Source of the DNA: G963668185 sp965237445
Lineage (GTDB): Bacteria; Chloroflexota; Dehalococcoidia; Lucifugimonadales; G963668185
Assembly: GCA_965237445.1 (NCBI GenBank)
Contig: OZ250142.1
Location: forward strand, 1,054,001-1,118,000
Reading direction: 5' to 3'
Length of the DNA: 64,000 nt
Below are positions 8,510 through 22,789 of the stretch, one piece after another. The stretch's first letter is position 1. Each line of letters starts with the position of its first letter. The position numbers and the translations under genes are program-made. The notes beneath the pieces were generated by a model. The model was not told the origin of the DNA. It saw only the letters and a list, made by a program, of their open reading frames with translations, and did not search any database.

Positions 8510-9166
8510 TCAAACATGGCGCCCATCCTCTCGCGACTCGTGGGGGCAAGCTTTCCGAATGAGCAGTACTCTATCGCGGACGGTCAGCATGAACTGGGTG
8601 CCCTTTCGTCGTTGGCGACCCGGGCATTGAAGGCAGCCATGGTCTTAGCGGAGTCGTGCTGCGGATCGGCAACTGAGCCGCTCCAAAGCACGTTGTCGCC
8701 GGCAATGATTCCCCGGTCCGAGATCAACACTATCGCACGTTCGTAGTAGTCGGCGTAGGGCTCTTTATCGGCATCTCTGAAGACGAGGTCGAAAGGGCCC
8801 TCCAGCGAGTTCATCGTGTCTAATGCTGGGCCGACACGAAGCTCGATCTAGTGGGAGTTTGGTCCGCGATCGAAGTGTTCCTGAGCAATGGCAACCGTGG
8901 CTGGCTCGATTTCACACGTGATTATCTTGCCATCGTCTGAGCGCTGAATCCGGTAAAGCTCCCAACTTCGAGGATTCGGCGGGCCCAGGAGGTCCAGACC
9001 AGGAAGCGCAGCAAAGTTCTCTCCTTGGGACCGCATAGCATCCCAGCCGTCTCTACGGTCTCGCGGGCGTACTGCGCTAGTTCTGACAGGTGCGGCTCCA
9101 ACTGAGTAGTGTGATTGACTGCGTATTCTTCGATCTGTTCAAGTACGAGCGTTAACGCGTTAACAT
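8510..9166 (-). pseudogene. Decayed class I-like SAM-dependent O-methyltransferase
   Basis: Read on the minus strand, pieces of one caffeoyl-CoA-type O-methyltransferase lie in order but in different frames. The N-terminal part (about 9150-8957) ends in the SAM-binding motif ILEVGSFTGFSA. The middle part (about 8955-8585) has DGKIITCEIEP, then an in-frame TAG at about 8850, then FDLVFRDADKEPYADYYE and GGNV-like GIIAGDNVLWSG. The C-terminal part (8590-8510, VRDRVLLIRKA) is in a third frame. A good ribosome-binding site (AGGAGG at 9176-9171) precedes an ATG at 9166 that hits a stop after four codons. At least three lesions make sequencing error an unlikely full explanation. Confidence 0.8.
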
Positions 9167-9353
9167 TGTTCCTCCTCAGGAAACATGGAATGCACGTTTC
9201 GTGCGTCGCAGGCAAGCAACGTCCGTAGAATGGTATGAAGACAGACAAAGAGCTACAAGGATGTTGGCGGGAAAGACGTCAGCCAGCGTTGCCGTGGCCG
9301 GCACAAAGGCAAGATATCCCGCGATCCTACGCCAAGCCGTAAGGAGACCGGAG

Positions 9354-10616
9354 ATGCACAATCGCGAGAGGCTCGCAATAGACGGCGGACAGCCGGTGAT
9401 CGATACGCCGCTTCCGAAGGGCGTTTCCGGGCCAAGCGTCTTCGGCGATGAGGAGGCCGCGGCCGCAGAGCGCGTGATTCGAGGCGACATTCACTTCCGC
9501 TATCACGGGCCAAACGACGTGGCGCTTTTCGAGGAGGAGGCAAGCCGACGACTGGGGGTGAACCATGCGCTCATGGTGAACTCCGGCACCAGCGCGCTGG
9601 CATGTGGGCTGGCAGGTCTAGGCGTAGGACCCGGCGACGAGGTCATCGTGCCCGGATACACCTACATTGCGACGCCAGCAGCGGTTGTCGCTGTAGGTGC
9701 GGTCCCGGTCATAGCGGAGATCGACAACTCACTGGGCATGGACCCTCAAGATTTGGAACGGAAGGTCACGCCGCACACGAAGGCGGTGATCCCAGTGCAC
9801 ATGAACGGGACGCCGGCAAGGTTAAGCCGGATCATAGAGGTCGCAACGAGGCATGGCCTGATGGTGCTCGAGGACTGTTGCCAATGTGTTGGCGGCGAGT
9901 ACAAAGGCCTACCAATAGGAACATATGGAAACGCCGGTGCGTGGAGCCTGAACTACGCGAAGACCATTAGCTCCGGCGAGGGCGGCTTGCTGTTCACGAA
10001 CGACAGGGACGTGTACGAACGAGCTTCTTTCAGGGCCGATCCCGGCATGAGGATGTGGCAGAAGGAAGGATGGCAAAACGAGGCGTTCCCGGGCGAGACG
10101 TACCGGCCAAGCGTGGTGCTAGGCGCCATCGCAAGGGTCCAACTTGGCAAGCTAGGGATGATCATTGAGCACCAACGGGCTATGCAGGCGGCGTTCATGG
10201 ACGCCCTCGAAGAGGCACGAGGTTATGTGACTAGGCATATGGACGATCCGGCGGGCGACACAGGCGTGTCCGCGACGCTGATCTTCCACGATGCCGCCCT
10301 AGCGCGCGGTTACGCGCTAGCCTTTGAGGCGGAAGGGCTGCCAGCCGGAACGGTGTACAACGAGGGCATCCCGGACAGGCACATCTATAGCAACTGGGAG
10401 AGCATCCTCCAGAAACGGTCCCACCACCCGTCTGGGTATCCGTGGCGAGACCCAGCGTACAAGGGCAACGTGGAGTACTCGGAGGATATGTGCCCGCAGA
10501 CCCTGGACATACTAGGCCGTAGCGTGCGGTTCGATTTCAACATGAACATGACGCCGGAGCACGCCAAGCTGATGGCCAAGGCCGTGAACAAGGTGGACCT
10601 CGCCCTGGGAGGCTAG
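9354..10616 (+). CDS. DegT/DnrJ/EryC1/StrS-family PLP aminotransferase
   Basis: A 420-residue fold-type I PLP enzyme. Landmarks: NSGTSALACGLAGLGVGPGDEV in the cofactor-binding region, EDCCQCVGGEYKG around the PLP-ring aspartate, and the Schiff-base lysine in SLNYAKTISSGEGG. The family transaminates keto-sugars or related ketones, usually with glutamate as donor. The start is the ATG at 9354 after AAGGAGACCGGAG; an open frame upstream to 9201 lacks family similarity. No sugar-nucleotide genes are nearby, so the substrate is unknown. The gene is convergent with the exporter permease, 11 bases away, and follows the decayed methyltransferase. Confidence 0.9.
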   Translation: MHNRERLAIDGGQPVIDTPLPKGVSGPSVFGDEEAAAAERVIRGDIHFRYHGPNDVALFEEEASRRLGVNHALMVNSGTSALACGLAGLGVGPGDEVIVPGYTYIATPAAVVAVGAVPVIAEIDNSLGMDPQDLERKVTPHTKAVIPVHMNGTPARLSRIIEVATRHGLMVLEDCCQCVGGEYKGLPIGTYGNAGAWSLNYAKTISSGEGGLLFTNDRDVYERASFRADPGMRMWQKEGWQNEAFPGETYRPSVVLGAIARVQLGKLGMIIEHQRAMQAAFMDALEEARGYVTRHMDDPAGDTGVSATLIFHDAALARGYALAFEAEGLPAGTVYNEGIPDRHIYSNWESILQKRSHHPSGYPWRDPAYKGNVEYSEDMCPQTLDILGRSVRFDFNMNMTPEHAKLMAKAVNKVDLALGG

Positions 10617-10627
10617 TTAGCCTCCGA

Positions 10628-13600
10628 TCAATGGTCTTGCCGCAGGGCTTCTGCCGGCGGGATACGACCCGCCTGCCTCGCCGGGACATATGTGGCGAGA
10701 AGCGAGAACAGGTAGGCACCCACAGCGGTAATGATGATGTGCCACCACGGCACGACGAACGAGACGTTCGCTTCGTCGCTGCGTATGTCGTTGACAATGT
10801 TCAACGACATCAGGAATCCCAGGGTCACTCCGAGGGCAATTCCCACCAACGCTATGAAAGACGACTCCGACAGGAAGGCAGCCTGGACCATCCGGCGCGA
10901 AAAGCCTATCGAGCGGAGGACCCCGATCTCGTGACGCCGCTCCACGACAGCCCGCGCGCTGATTACGCCCAGGGCCGCGATGCCAACCACGAGCCCGAGA
11001 GCCATGAAGGCGACGAGCAGGTTGAAGAAGGACTTGTTCGCGGCCTGCGCCTCCTCTATTTCATCGTTGAGATCGATGCTGGCGAGCCCGTTGGCGAAGA
11101 AGGCCGCCTCAATCCTCTGCGCGGCGTCGCTCACGCCAGGCTCAACATTAAAGAAGAATTGCGTTGGAGTTACTGTACGAGACACATGCTGCTCAAGTGT
11201 GCGGCTTGAGGTGTAAAAGCCAGCCGGGTAGGGCCCCTGGGAAGCGAATGAGTCTAACACGCCTACGACCGTAAGCTTAAACTCAGCGCCGCTACGCTGG
11301 TCCTTGACCGTCACATCAATGGGGGCAAACGTCTCGTTCTCCAAGAACAGGCCTTCGACGCCGGTGAAGTCGAACCTGTCGCTTGCTATGTCAAATCCGA
11401 AGTTGTTCCGAGTGGGTATGAGCAGGGCGTTGACGACGGCCAAGCCGGGATTCTCGCCTATGTCCCGCCAAACGGCAGAACTGTCGAATCCGTCAGGGCC
11501 AGCGTACTGAGAGGCGGCCAGCTCCACCTGGAAGCTGTTGGACTCAACGAAGTCATCGTCAACACCAACTATGGCTGTACTCCTGTACTTGTTTCCATCC
11601 TCAAACTTGCCTTCAGAGTTCGCGTCCCCCAGCCCCGCCTGCGCCTGCCATATGGTGCGGAAGGTACCGACGGACGGGACGCCGTTCACTCGGCTCACAA
11701 ACGAAAGATCGCTGTCCGCCTCCACGGCTTCTGCCGTGTTGCCAATCGGGTTGAGGTCACCGGAACTGAAGGCCATAACCTCATAGCCTCCCCCGAGGCG
11801 GTTCTGATCGTCGAAGAGTCCGGCGAATGCTTCGTTCAACGAGGCCATGACGACGACGGAAAAAATGACTACCGCGAACATCGCAATGGACAGGCCGGTC
11901 CTGAATCCGAACCGAAGGGGATATGACACGGCCGACTTTATGACGGGAGTGAACCTGCGGAACCGTCCGACGGTCTGAGTAACCGCCACCAGAACGGCCG
12001 GAGAGTTGTTGACCGTAAGGAGGACCGAGCCGGCAACTACCCCTACACCGGAAAGGAAGAAGATACTGAAATCCTGGCTCCAGTCATCCTTCAGGCTTTC
12101 TATAACCGATGCGGGCAGCAACCAATAGACAACCAGCCAAAGTCCAATTCCCGATAGAACGCGCCTCTGCGAGACTCCCCGCCACCTCAGGACCATGCCC
12201 AGGCCCATCGGTACAATCGAAATGCCCAGGCCAAAGGCCGTGAGTTGCGACGACTGAATCCCCACAAACAGAATTAGAAGACCGACGACGGTTATCAGCA
12301 TGCCCCATACAAGCGTTCGGCGACCGGCTCGCGCCACGCTTGGCTCCGGGATATCGCGGATGGCGCGGACGATGTTCAGCCTGCTCACACTACGAGACGC
12401 GAACCAGACGGTGATCAGGGTAATCACGCCCCCGATCAGAAATGACACGAGAACGCTGTACGGCCCAACGTGGGGGGTGAGTTCGAAGCCCTCGTCTGTG
12501 GTGGAGAATATGGAAGCTGAGACATTGACGAGCAGCAGGCCAAGTCCAATCCCAACGGCAGCACCAACCAAGGATGAGCCGATTCCGTAAACGGCCCCCT
12601 CGAACACGAACATGCGCACGAGGTGTCTGCGCTGCATTCCCACGGCACGAGCCATGCCCATCTCGTTCTTGCGCTCGGCGGCCAGCATGGAGAAGATCAG
12701 AAAGATCAATAGCAACCCCACACCTATGGAGAATAGGCCGAATGTGGTGAAGAAGGAGACGAAGAGGCTGCCCAATTCGTTGGCCAGCTCAATTAAATCC
12801 TGCTTTATAGGTTGAATCCTGAGGCCAGCCTCGACAATGGCCGGGAGCTCCGCGAACTTATCCATTACTTCAGCGGTGACTGTCTCGCCCTGGAAGCGGT
12901 CACCGCGATTAGATATTAGTATCGTGGAGATCTGATTGTCGGCGGACAGCAACTCCTGTGCTTTCGACAAGGGGAGCATAACGACGACGTTGACGTCCGA
13001 CTGTCTGCCGTACGAGCCATCAACTATGCCTTTAACCGTTACCTCGTGAAGCTCGCCGGGACCTAGCGCCAAGCCCAGAACATCCCCCGGGACGGCGGCG
13101 AGTTCGCTTGCTCCTTCAGCATCTAGGTAGACCTCGTTCGGGCCGAGGCCTGCCAGGTCCATGGGAAGGCCCTGCTGGTCCAACAGCACACCGAATGGCG
13201 GGACACGCTGGGGGTCAAGGCCAGAGATCTGCCCGCTCACATCGAATTGCTGAGACCTGATGTTTACTACAGGCACAACTTCAGACAACGACGGCATGAC
13301 GCCATCGATCAGCGAGTCTGCGGTCAAGGCGGATTCGACTTCACCAAACACGGACTCAGGAAAGGTCTCGGGCACGCCAATGTCTTCCCAGACTTCAGAA
13401 TCGCGGTCGATTACTACGAGCTCATCGACCTCGCCCAGTGCATCGACAACGTCACGCTTGATGCTGAACGTGATCGAGTCGCCTGTGGTGAAGGCACTGC
13501 CGATGATCGCGGTCGCCAACATGAGGCCGGTGATCACGAGGGCAGTGCGGGCCGGGCGCCTGACAACGTTGCGGACGGCCATTCGCGCCAGGATGGTGTT

Positions 13601-13699
13601 GCGGACGAGGACGAAGGCCACAAACCCGGCGAGCAGAGCAAACAGCCCAGCAAGGACCAGGGCGATGGCCTCTATTGGCGCTCCGAATATGGAGTCCAA
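10628..13699 (-). CDS. FtsX-domain ABC transporter permease (MacB/LolC-E-like, double length)
   Basis: A 1023-residue membrane protein with two FtsX-type modules. The first has an N-terminal helix (about 10-35, then 50-72), a large extracytoplasmic MacB-like domain (about 75-320) and helices near 320-440 including AERKNEMGMARAVGMQRRHL. A central set of hydrophobic helices (about 480-590) precedes a second extracytoplasmic domain, and a final three-helix module (about 895-1015) contains ERRHEIGVLRSIGFSRR. Such permeases work mechanically with a LolD-like ATPase to move or release lipids, lipoproteins, peptides or toxins. The start is TTG at 13699, four bases after the ATPase stop, so the genes are coupled. 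The substrate cannot be deduced. Confidence 0.9.
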   Translation of the reverse strand: MDSIFGAPIEAIALVLAGLFALLAGFVAFVLVRNTILARMAVRNVVRRPARTALVITGLMLATAIIGSAFTTGDSITFSIKRDVVDALGEVDELVVIDRDSEVWEDIGVPETFPESVFGEVESALTADSLIDGVMPSLSEVVPVVNIRSQQFDVSGQISGLDPQRVPPFGVLLDQQGLPMDLAGLGPNEVYLDAEGASELAAVPGDVLGLALGPGELHEVTVKGIVDGSYGRQSDVNVVVMLPLSKAQELLSADNQISTILISNRGDRFQGETVTAEVMDKFAELPAIVEAGLRIQPIKQDLIELANELGSLFVSFFTTFGLFSIGVGLLLIFLIFSMLAAERKNEMGMARAVGMQRRHLVRMFVFEGAVYGIGSSLVGAAVGIGLGLLLVNVSASIFSTTDEGFELTPHVGPYSVLVSFLIGGVITLITVWFASRSVSRLNIVRAIRDIPEPSVARAGRRTLVWGMLITVVGLLILFVGIQSSQLTAFGLGISIVPMGLGMVLRWRGVSQRRVLSGIGLWLVVYWLLPASVIESLKDDWSQDFSIFFLSGVGVVAGSVLLTVNNSPAVLVAVTQTVGRFRRFTPVIKSAVSYPLRFGFRTGLSIAMFAVVIFSVVVMASLNEAFAGLFDDQNRLGGGYEVMAFSSGDLNPIGNTAEAVEADSDLSFVSRVNGVPSVGTFRTIWQAQAGLGDANSEGKFEDGNKYRSTAIVGVDDDFVESNSFQVELAASQYAGPDGFDSSAVWRDIGENPGLAVVNALLIPTRNNFGFDIASDRFDFTGVEGLFLENETFAPIDVTVKDQRSGAEFKLTVVGVLDSFASQGPYPAGFYTSSRTLEQHVSRTVTPTQFFFNVEPGVSDAAQRIEAAFFANGLASIDLNDEIEEAQAANKSFFNLLVAFMALGLVVGIAALGVISARAVVERRHEIGVLRSIGFSRRMVQAAFLSESSFIALVGIALGVTLGFLMSLNIVNDIRSDEANVSFVVPWWHIIITAVGAYLFSLLATYVPARQAGRIPPAEALRQDH

Positions 13700-13703
13700 G
13701 GCC

Positions 13704-14423
13704 CTATCTGTAGGCCGTTACGGAATCAGTCCTGACTCCGTCTTCCACAATAAGCCCGTCTGCCATAGTGACCGTGCGATGCGCAAATTCGGCTACATCG
13801 CCAGAGTGAGTGACAATCACGAACGTCTGGTTGTTTTCCCGGTTCATACGATCCAGCAAACGCATGATCTCCTCTGAGTTGCCGGAGTCCAGGTTGCCGG
13901 TCGGCTCGTCTGCCCAAACTATCTCAGGCTGGTTTACCAGCGCTCTCGCGATCGTGACCCTTTGCTGCTGGCCGCCCGAGAGTGCCGCGGGATAGTGCGA
14001 GGACCAGTCCACGAGGCCGACGAGATCCAGGGAATCCAGAGCCTTGCGCCTCGCGTCACCGGTGGGCACCCCTGACACAAGTAACGGCATCTCTACATTC
14101 TCCACGGCGGTAAGAACCGGAAGCAGGTTGAACGACTGGAACACGTACCCCATGCGAGTTGCTCGATACCGAGTGATTTCGTCGTCCGACAAAGAGGACA
14201 GGTCTACGCCGCCAATGCGGACTTGGCCTTCGTCAACGTCATCCAAACCGGAGATGCAATTCAGAAGCGTCGTCTTGCCTGAGCCGCTTGCCCCCATGAT
14301 TGCCACCATCTCGCCCCTGGTGACGGACAGGTCCACACCTCGCAGTGCCTTCAAGACAATTTCACCCGTGTGATACGTCTTGTGAATGTTCTGCCCAGAG
14401 ATAATCGTGTCCCGATCAGTCAT
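13704..14423 (-). CDS. ABC transporter ATP-binding protein (LolD/MacB type)
   Basis: About 239 residues with the complete ATPase motif set: Walker A GASGSGKTT, the Q-loop in YVFQSFNLLPVLTAVENV, signature LSGGQQQR, Walker B IVWADEPTGNLD, and the H-loop in VIVTHSGD. The GMVFQ-type Q-loop and the ADEPTGNLD ending are characteristic of the LolD/MacB/FtsE branch, which pairs with FtsX-type permeases such as the next gene. The start is placed at the ATG at 14423, preceded by AAGGA at suitable spacing; a TTG at 14444 is an alternative. Confidence 0.93.
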   Translation of the reverse strand: MTDRDTIISGQNIHKTYHTGEIVLKALRGVDLSVTRGEMVAIMGASGSGKTTLLNCISGLDDVDEGQVRIGGVDLSSLSDDEITRYRATRMGYVFQSFNLLPVLTAVENVEMPLLVSGVPTGDARRKALDSLDLVGLVDWSSHYPAALSGGQQQRVTIARALVNQPEIVWADEPTGNLDSGNSEEIMRLLDRMNRENNQTFVIVTHSGDVAEFAHRTVTMADGLIVEDGVRTDSVTAYR

Positions 14424-14525
14424 GCCATTTAATTCCTTGAGCAATTGCGCGGACGTGAAGAGGAGAACAGCAACAGTTCCTCATGAGAAGCGGCCAAAGC
14501 GCGAATCGGAGAGCGAAGGCATACA

Positions 14526-14551
14526 GGGGACCTCAGTACTACGAGGCCCCC
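14526..14551 (-). terminator. Stem-loop downstream of rpoC
   Basis: Between the rpoC stop and the ABC ATPase gene, GGGGACCTC (14526-14534) and GAGGCCCCC (14543-14551) can form a nine-pair stem with one G-U wobble and an 8-base loop. No run of T follows on the minus strand, so it is not a textbook intrinsic terminator. It could still separate rpoBC from the exporter genes or stabilise the 3' end. Confidence 0.4.
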
Positions 14552-14589
14552 TAAGTTCAGCCTCAGCTCATGCAACCGTTCAGCGGGGC

Positions 14590-17500
14590 TTACAGAGCCG
14601 GCAGTTCCTCCATAGTCTCACTTGGCTCGAAGGAACTCATGGCATCCCTGATGAAATCGCCAATAGGCTGCGGCTGCTCAATCGCTGCCAGTTCATCAAC
14701 ACCCAGACGCTTCCTGCCCTCTTCGGTGAGGTCGAACCTTGCAGGAATCAACCGGCCAATGATGACATTCTCCTTTAGGCCTCGCAGGTAGTCTACGTCA
14801 CCGTTGACGGCAGACTCGGTCAGTACCCGCGTGGTCTCCTGGAACGAAGCGGCTGCCAGGAAGCTATCCATACTGAGAGACGCCCTCGTGACTCCGAGGA
14901 GTACGGGGCTGGCAGTGGCAGGCTCGCCGCCCTCGGCCAAGATCCCTGCGTTGATGTCCTCGTATTGTTGCCTATCCACGAGTTCACCCGGCAACAGGTT
15001 TGTGTCACCCGGAGAATCTATACGTACCTTGCGCAACATCTGGGCGATGATGACTTCTATGTGCTTGTCGTGAATTGTGACGCCCTGGGAGCGGTAGACC
15101 TTCTGAACTTCCTCAATGAGATAGTTCTGTACGGATTCCCTGCCCTGAATCTGCAGAATCTGTTGAGGATTTTTCGGGCCGGATGTTAAAGCATCGCCCG
15201 CCTTCACTGTATCGTTGCCAGTGACAATGATATGGGCCGCTGCAGGGATCGAGTACTCGCGATGCTCTTCGTCCGACCAGGAAATCGTTACAACTCCGTC
15301 GTTAACCTGCGCGACTCCTGAAACGCGCGCATGGATCTCTGAGACAGGTTGCAGGTCGGTAGAGTCTTCGGCAACTTCTTCCGGTCCCGCGAGCTTGGTC
15401 CCGATGATGACCTCTTCGCCATCTTCCACTTCAAGGATATATCCAGGCGGGAGGACGTACTCGTCCGAGTACTCCTCGTAGCTCATCACGGTTATCGTCC
15501 GCCCCTCCACCGACTCATTGATTTCAACTGCGCCGTCGATCTCCGTCAGCACAGCCTCACCTTTGGGTGAACGGGCCTCGAAGAGTTCCTCAACCCTTGG
15601 CAGGCCACTGGTAATGTCCGACCCTGCGATGCCTCCGGTATGGAAGGTACGCATCGTCAACTGCGTGCCGGGCTCACCGATACTCTGAGCGGCGATGATT
15701 CCAACAGCCTCGCCATGGATCACCGGTTCAAGTGAAGCCAGAGAAATGCCGTAGCACAGGCAGCAGACGCCGCGCCGTGCCTCGCATATCAACGGGGAAC
15801 GCACCGAAACTCCAGCAACTCCGGACTCACGGATCTTGCGTATGATCTCTTCCGAGACTGTTTCCCCGGATTCTGCGAGTATCTCGCCGGTCTCAGGATC
15901 AACCACGGTTGCCGCAAGGTTGCGCGCCTTGACCCGCTGGTCGAACGAGGACAGCAATGACTCTTCGGAATCTACCGCAATCCAAAGGCCGGTGGGGGTG
16001 CCGCAGTCGTCGGCGACGACGGTGATCTCCTGGGACACGTCTATGAGACGTCTCGTAAGGTACCCGCTGTCCGCCGTACGGAGAGCCGTGTCTGCCAGGC
16101 CCTTGCGGGCACCGTGCGTAGACAGGAAGTACTCGAGCACGCTCAGCCCTTCTCTGAAGCTGGACTTGATGGGCCGGTCAATGATCCTGCCCTTCGGATT
16201 GGACATGAGTCCGCGCATTCCGGCCATCTGCTTGATCTGGGCTACGTTGCCTTTTGCGCCCGAGGTTGCCATGAGATAAATACCACCGTAGTTGCGCAGG
16301 TTGGCCTGGATCTTCTGAGTCAGGCTGTCGTTGGCCTCGGTCCAAGCGTCCACAGACGCACGGTACCTCTCATCCTCGGTGATCAGGCCATCGAGGTACT
16401 GCTGCTGGAACTGTTCCACCTTGGACTCGGCCTCTTTCAATATGGCCGGCTTCTCCTGGGCGACCTCAATGTCATTGATCGCGATTGTGATTCCTGCCTT
16501 GGAAGCGTAGTGGAAACCGAGGTCCTTAATGGCATCCAGAATCTCGGCGGTCCGAATGTGGCCTAACACCTTGAAACACTCGCTGGTGATCTCCTTCAGG
16601 ACGCTCTTTTCAATTTCCTCGTTGCGGAATCCCAACTCTGAAGGCAGAACTTCGTTAAAGATGATGCGGCCAACGGAAGTCTTGATGAGTTCGGCCGCGT
16701 CCCCATTGGTTCCCTTGCCATTGACCGAGGCCAGATTGCGAACCTTGATGGCCGTGCGAAGCCCGATCTGCCCAAGCTCGTGAGCAAGTTGGGCATCTTC
16801 GGGGCTCGCGAACACGCGCGCATCACCGTCCGCATCGGAGTCGATGATCGTGAGATAGTAACAGCCCAGCGCCATATCCAGAGTTGGCGTTACGCTAGGC
16901 TCTCCGGAGCTAGGCAGAAGCATGTTGTATACGCTGAGCATGAGCCGCTTGGCTTCCAACACCGCCTCCCTTGAAAGAGGCACGTGAACGGCCATCTGGT
17001 CACCATCAAAATCCGCGTTGAACGCGGAGCAGACCAGCGGATGCACCTGAATTGCACTGCCCTCGATGAGTACTGGCTGGAACGCCTGTATGCCCAGCCT
17101 GTGGAGTGTTGGCGCGCGATTCAGCAGCACGGGACGGTCTTTGATCACCTCTTCGAGTATGTCCCATACTTCCGGCCGAACGCGTTCCGCCATCCGCTTG
17201 GCGCTCTTGATGTTGTGAGCATAGCCCTTGATGACCAGCCGATTCATGACGAATGGCTTGAACAGCTCCAACGCCATACGCCTCGGCAGGCCGCATTCGT
17301 TCAGCTTCAGGTCGGGACCGACAATGATCACCGAGCGGCCGCTGTAATCGACGCGCTTGCCCAACAGGTTCTGGCGGAAGCGCCCCTGCTTCCCGCGAAG
17401 GAGGTCTGAAAGTGACTTGAGCGTATGGTTATGGCTGCCGGCCACCGCTCGGCCACGCCTGCCGTTGTCTATGAGCGCGTCAACTGCCTCCTGCAACATT

Positions 17501-18594
17501 CGCTTTTCATTTCGGACGATGATTTCCGGGGCCTGGAGTTCTATCAGCCTCTTGAGCCGGTTGTTGCGGTTTATTACACGACGATAAAGGTCATTCAGGT
17601 CGCTGGTGGCGAACCTGCCCCCGTCCAACTGAACCATTGGCCGGAGTTCAGGAGGTAGTACGGGCAAGATAGTCAATACCATCCATTCCGGCTTGTTGCC
17701 GCTCTTGCGGAAGGCCTCGACGACTCTCAGGGTCTTGATGGCCTTCTTGCGACGCTGTCCTGTGGTTGTCCTGATTTCTTCCTGGAGCCCATCGCGGAAT
17801 TCGTCCAGGTCCTTACTCTTGAGAATATCGATGACGGCCTCAGCGCCCATGCCGGCGTTGAACACTTCACCGTGCCGCTCGCTGAGTTCTCTGTAGCGGT
17901 TCTCGGTCAGCAACTGACCTGTTCGCAAGCTCTCCAGATCGGAGATCTCATCCAAGACCTCCTTTTCGAACCCGACGCTGTCCTCCTCGTAGCTGGACCT
18001 GACGCTCGCGATACTCTTCCGCGTTTCCTTGGAGAGTTCCGAATCTGCCTCTTCGCTCTCGAAGTCGCCCCCCAGTTCGATTATCTTCGAGCGGGCTTCT
18101 TCTTCGAGTTTCTTCAGTATCTTCTCAAGTTCTTCCTGAAGCTCCTCCACGGCAGCCAGGCGAAGATCGTCGTCTACAGAAATGACCAGATACTGCGCGA
18201 AGTAAAGGACACGTTCCAAGTTTCTTGGCGAGAGATCGAGGAGCAGGCCCAGCCTGCTGGGCATGCCTTTCGAAAACCATATGTGGGCTACGGGGGCTGC
18301 TAGCTGGATGTGACCCATTCGCTCCCGGCGAACCTTGGCGCGGGCCACCTCAACCCCACAACGGTCGCAAATCACGCCCTTGTAGCGGATCTTCTTGTAC
18401 TTGCCACAGTAGCATTCCCAGTCCTTGGTAGGCCCAAAAATGCGTTCGCAGAAGAGGCCGTCCTTTTCTGGCCTTAGCGTGCGGTAGTTAATGGTCTCCG
18501 GCTTGGTAACCTCCCCATAAGACCACATCTTGATCTGATCCGGAGATGCCAACGCAATCCGAACCGCATTGAAGTCGTAGCCGTCTTGGACCAT
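14590..18594 (-). CDS. rpoC: DNA-directed RNA polymerase subunit beta'
   Basis: About 1334 residues, full length for a beta' subunit without large lineage insertions. Landmarks: N-terminal zinc ribbon (CYCGKYKK...CDRCGVEV), an acidic coiled segment near residues 130-240, the catalytic magnesium loop NADFDGDQMAVH, the bridge-helix region GARKGLADTALRTADSGYLTRR, the second zinc site (CEARRGVCCLCYG) and the trigger-loop region HTGGIAGSDITSGLPRVEELFEAR. It forms half of the polymerase active-site cleft with RpoB, encoded just upstream. I place the start at the ATG at 18594, eight bases after GGAG; a TTG at 18612 is a weaker option. Confidence 0.98.
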   Translation of the reverse strand: MVQDGYDFNAVRIALASPDQIKMWSYGEVTKPETINYRTLRPEKDGLFCERIFGPTKDWECYCGKYKKIRYKGVICDRCGVEVARAKVRRERMGHIQLAAPVAHIWFSKGMPSRLGLLLDLSPRNLERVLYFAQYLVISVDDDLRLAAVEELQEELEKILKKLEEEARSKIIELGGDFESEEADSELSKETRKSIASVRSSYEEDSVGFEKEVLDEISDLESLRTGQLLTENRYRELSERHGEVFNAGMGAEAVIDILKSKDLDEFRDGLQEEIRTTTGQRRKKAIKTLRVVEAFRKSGNKPEWMVLTILPVLPPELRPMVQLDGGRFATSDLNDLYRRVINRNNRLKRLIELQAPEIIVRNEKRMLQEAVDALIDNGRRGRAVAGSHNHTLKSLSDLLRGKQGRFRQNLLGKRVDYSGRSVIIVGPDLKLNECGLPRRMALELFKPFVMNRLVIKGYAHNIKSAKRMAERVRPEVWDILEEVIKDRPVLLNRAPTLHRLGIQAFQPVLIEGSAIQVHPLVCSAFNADFDGDQMAVHVPLSREAVLEAKRLMLSVYNMLLPSSGEPSVTPTLDMALGCYYLTIIDSDADGDARVFASPEDAQLAHELGQIGLRTAIKVRNLASVNGKGTNGDAAELIKTSVGRIIFNEVLPSELGFRNEEIEKSVLKEITSECFKVLGHIRTAEILDAIKDLGFHYASKAGITIAINDIEVAQEKPAILKEAESKVEQFQQQYLDGLITEDERYRASVDAWTEANDSLTQKIQANLRNYGGIYLMATSGAKGNVAQIKQMAGMRGLMSNPKGRIIDRPIKSSFREGLSVLEYFLSTHGARKGLADTALRTADSGYLTRRLIDVSQEITVVADDCGTPTGLWIAVDSEESLLSSFDQRVKARNLAATVVDPETGEILAESGETVSEEIIRKIRESGVAGVSVRSPLICEARRGVCCLCYGISLASLEPVIHGEAVGIIAAQSIGEPGTQLTMRTFHTGGIAGSDITSGLPRVEELFEARSPKGEAVLTEIDGAVEINESVEGRTITVMSYEEYSDEYVLPPGYILEVEDGEEVIIGTKLAGPEEVAEDSTDLQPVSEIHARVSGVAQVNDGVVTISWSDEEHREYSIPAAAHIIVTGNDTVKAGDALTSGPKNPQQILQIQGRESVQNYLIEEVQKVYRSQGVTIHDKHIEVIIAQMLRKVRIDSPGDTNLLPGELVDRQQYEDINAGILAEGGEPATASPVLLGVTRASLSMDSFLAAASFQETTRVLTESAVNGDVDYLRGLKENVIIGRLIPARFDLTEEGRKRLGVDELAAIEQPQPIGDFIRDAMSSFEPSETMEELPAL

Positions 18595-18656
18595 ATATTG
18601 CGTCTCCTGCAACTTTTCAGAACACTAGAGAGCGTACGCTGCCCAACGTGGGAACT

Positions 18657-22523
<3,867 letters not shown>

Positions 22524-22666
22524 GCAGTGAGTTCCTCTCCAGGGGGTAATGAGAGTAAATGCCGTGCCGCCTCAAGGGCAGAGGCGTAGAAGGGCGCACT
22601 ACGGCTGGGACTGGTGCCGGTCAAAAAAGAGGTGTTGGCCCTAAGGACATAAATCGACGAATAGGC

Positions 22667-22695
22667 AGAATATCAAACGTCTCTATTGATGTCAA
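22667..22695 (-). promoter_or_regulatory. Sigma-70-type promoter of rpoBC
   Basis: On the minus strand TTGACA (22695-22690) and TATTCT (22672-22667) are separated by exactly 17 bases, a near-consensus vegetative promoter. It would give a leader of about 135 bases before rpoB. The rest of the 266-base gap shows only a small GCCTC/GAGGC hairpin and nothing else I can name. Confidence 0.7.
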
Positions 22696-22789
22696 GGACT
22701 TTCGGAAGGAGGCAAGTGCAAATCTCCGCGCGGCCGATTGCACCCTCATGCTAGACACTTCACCGATCTTACTGGGCATTATCGGCGCA

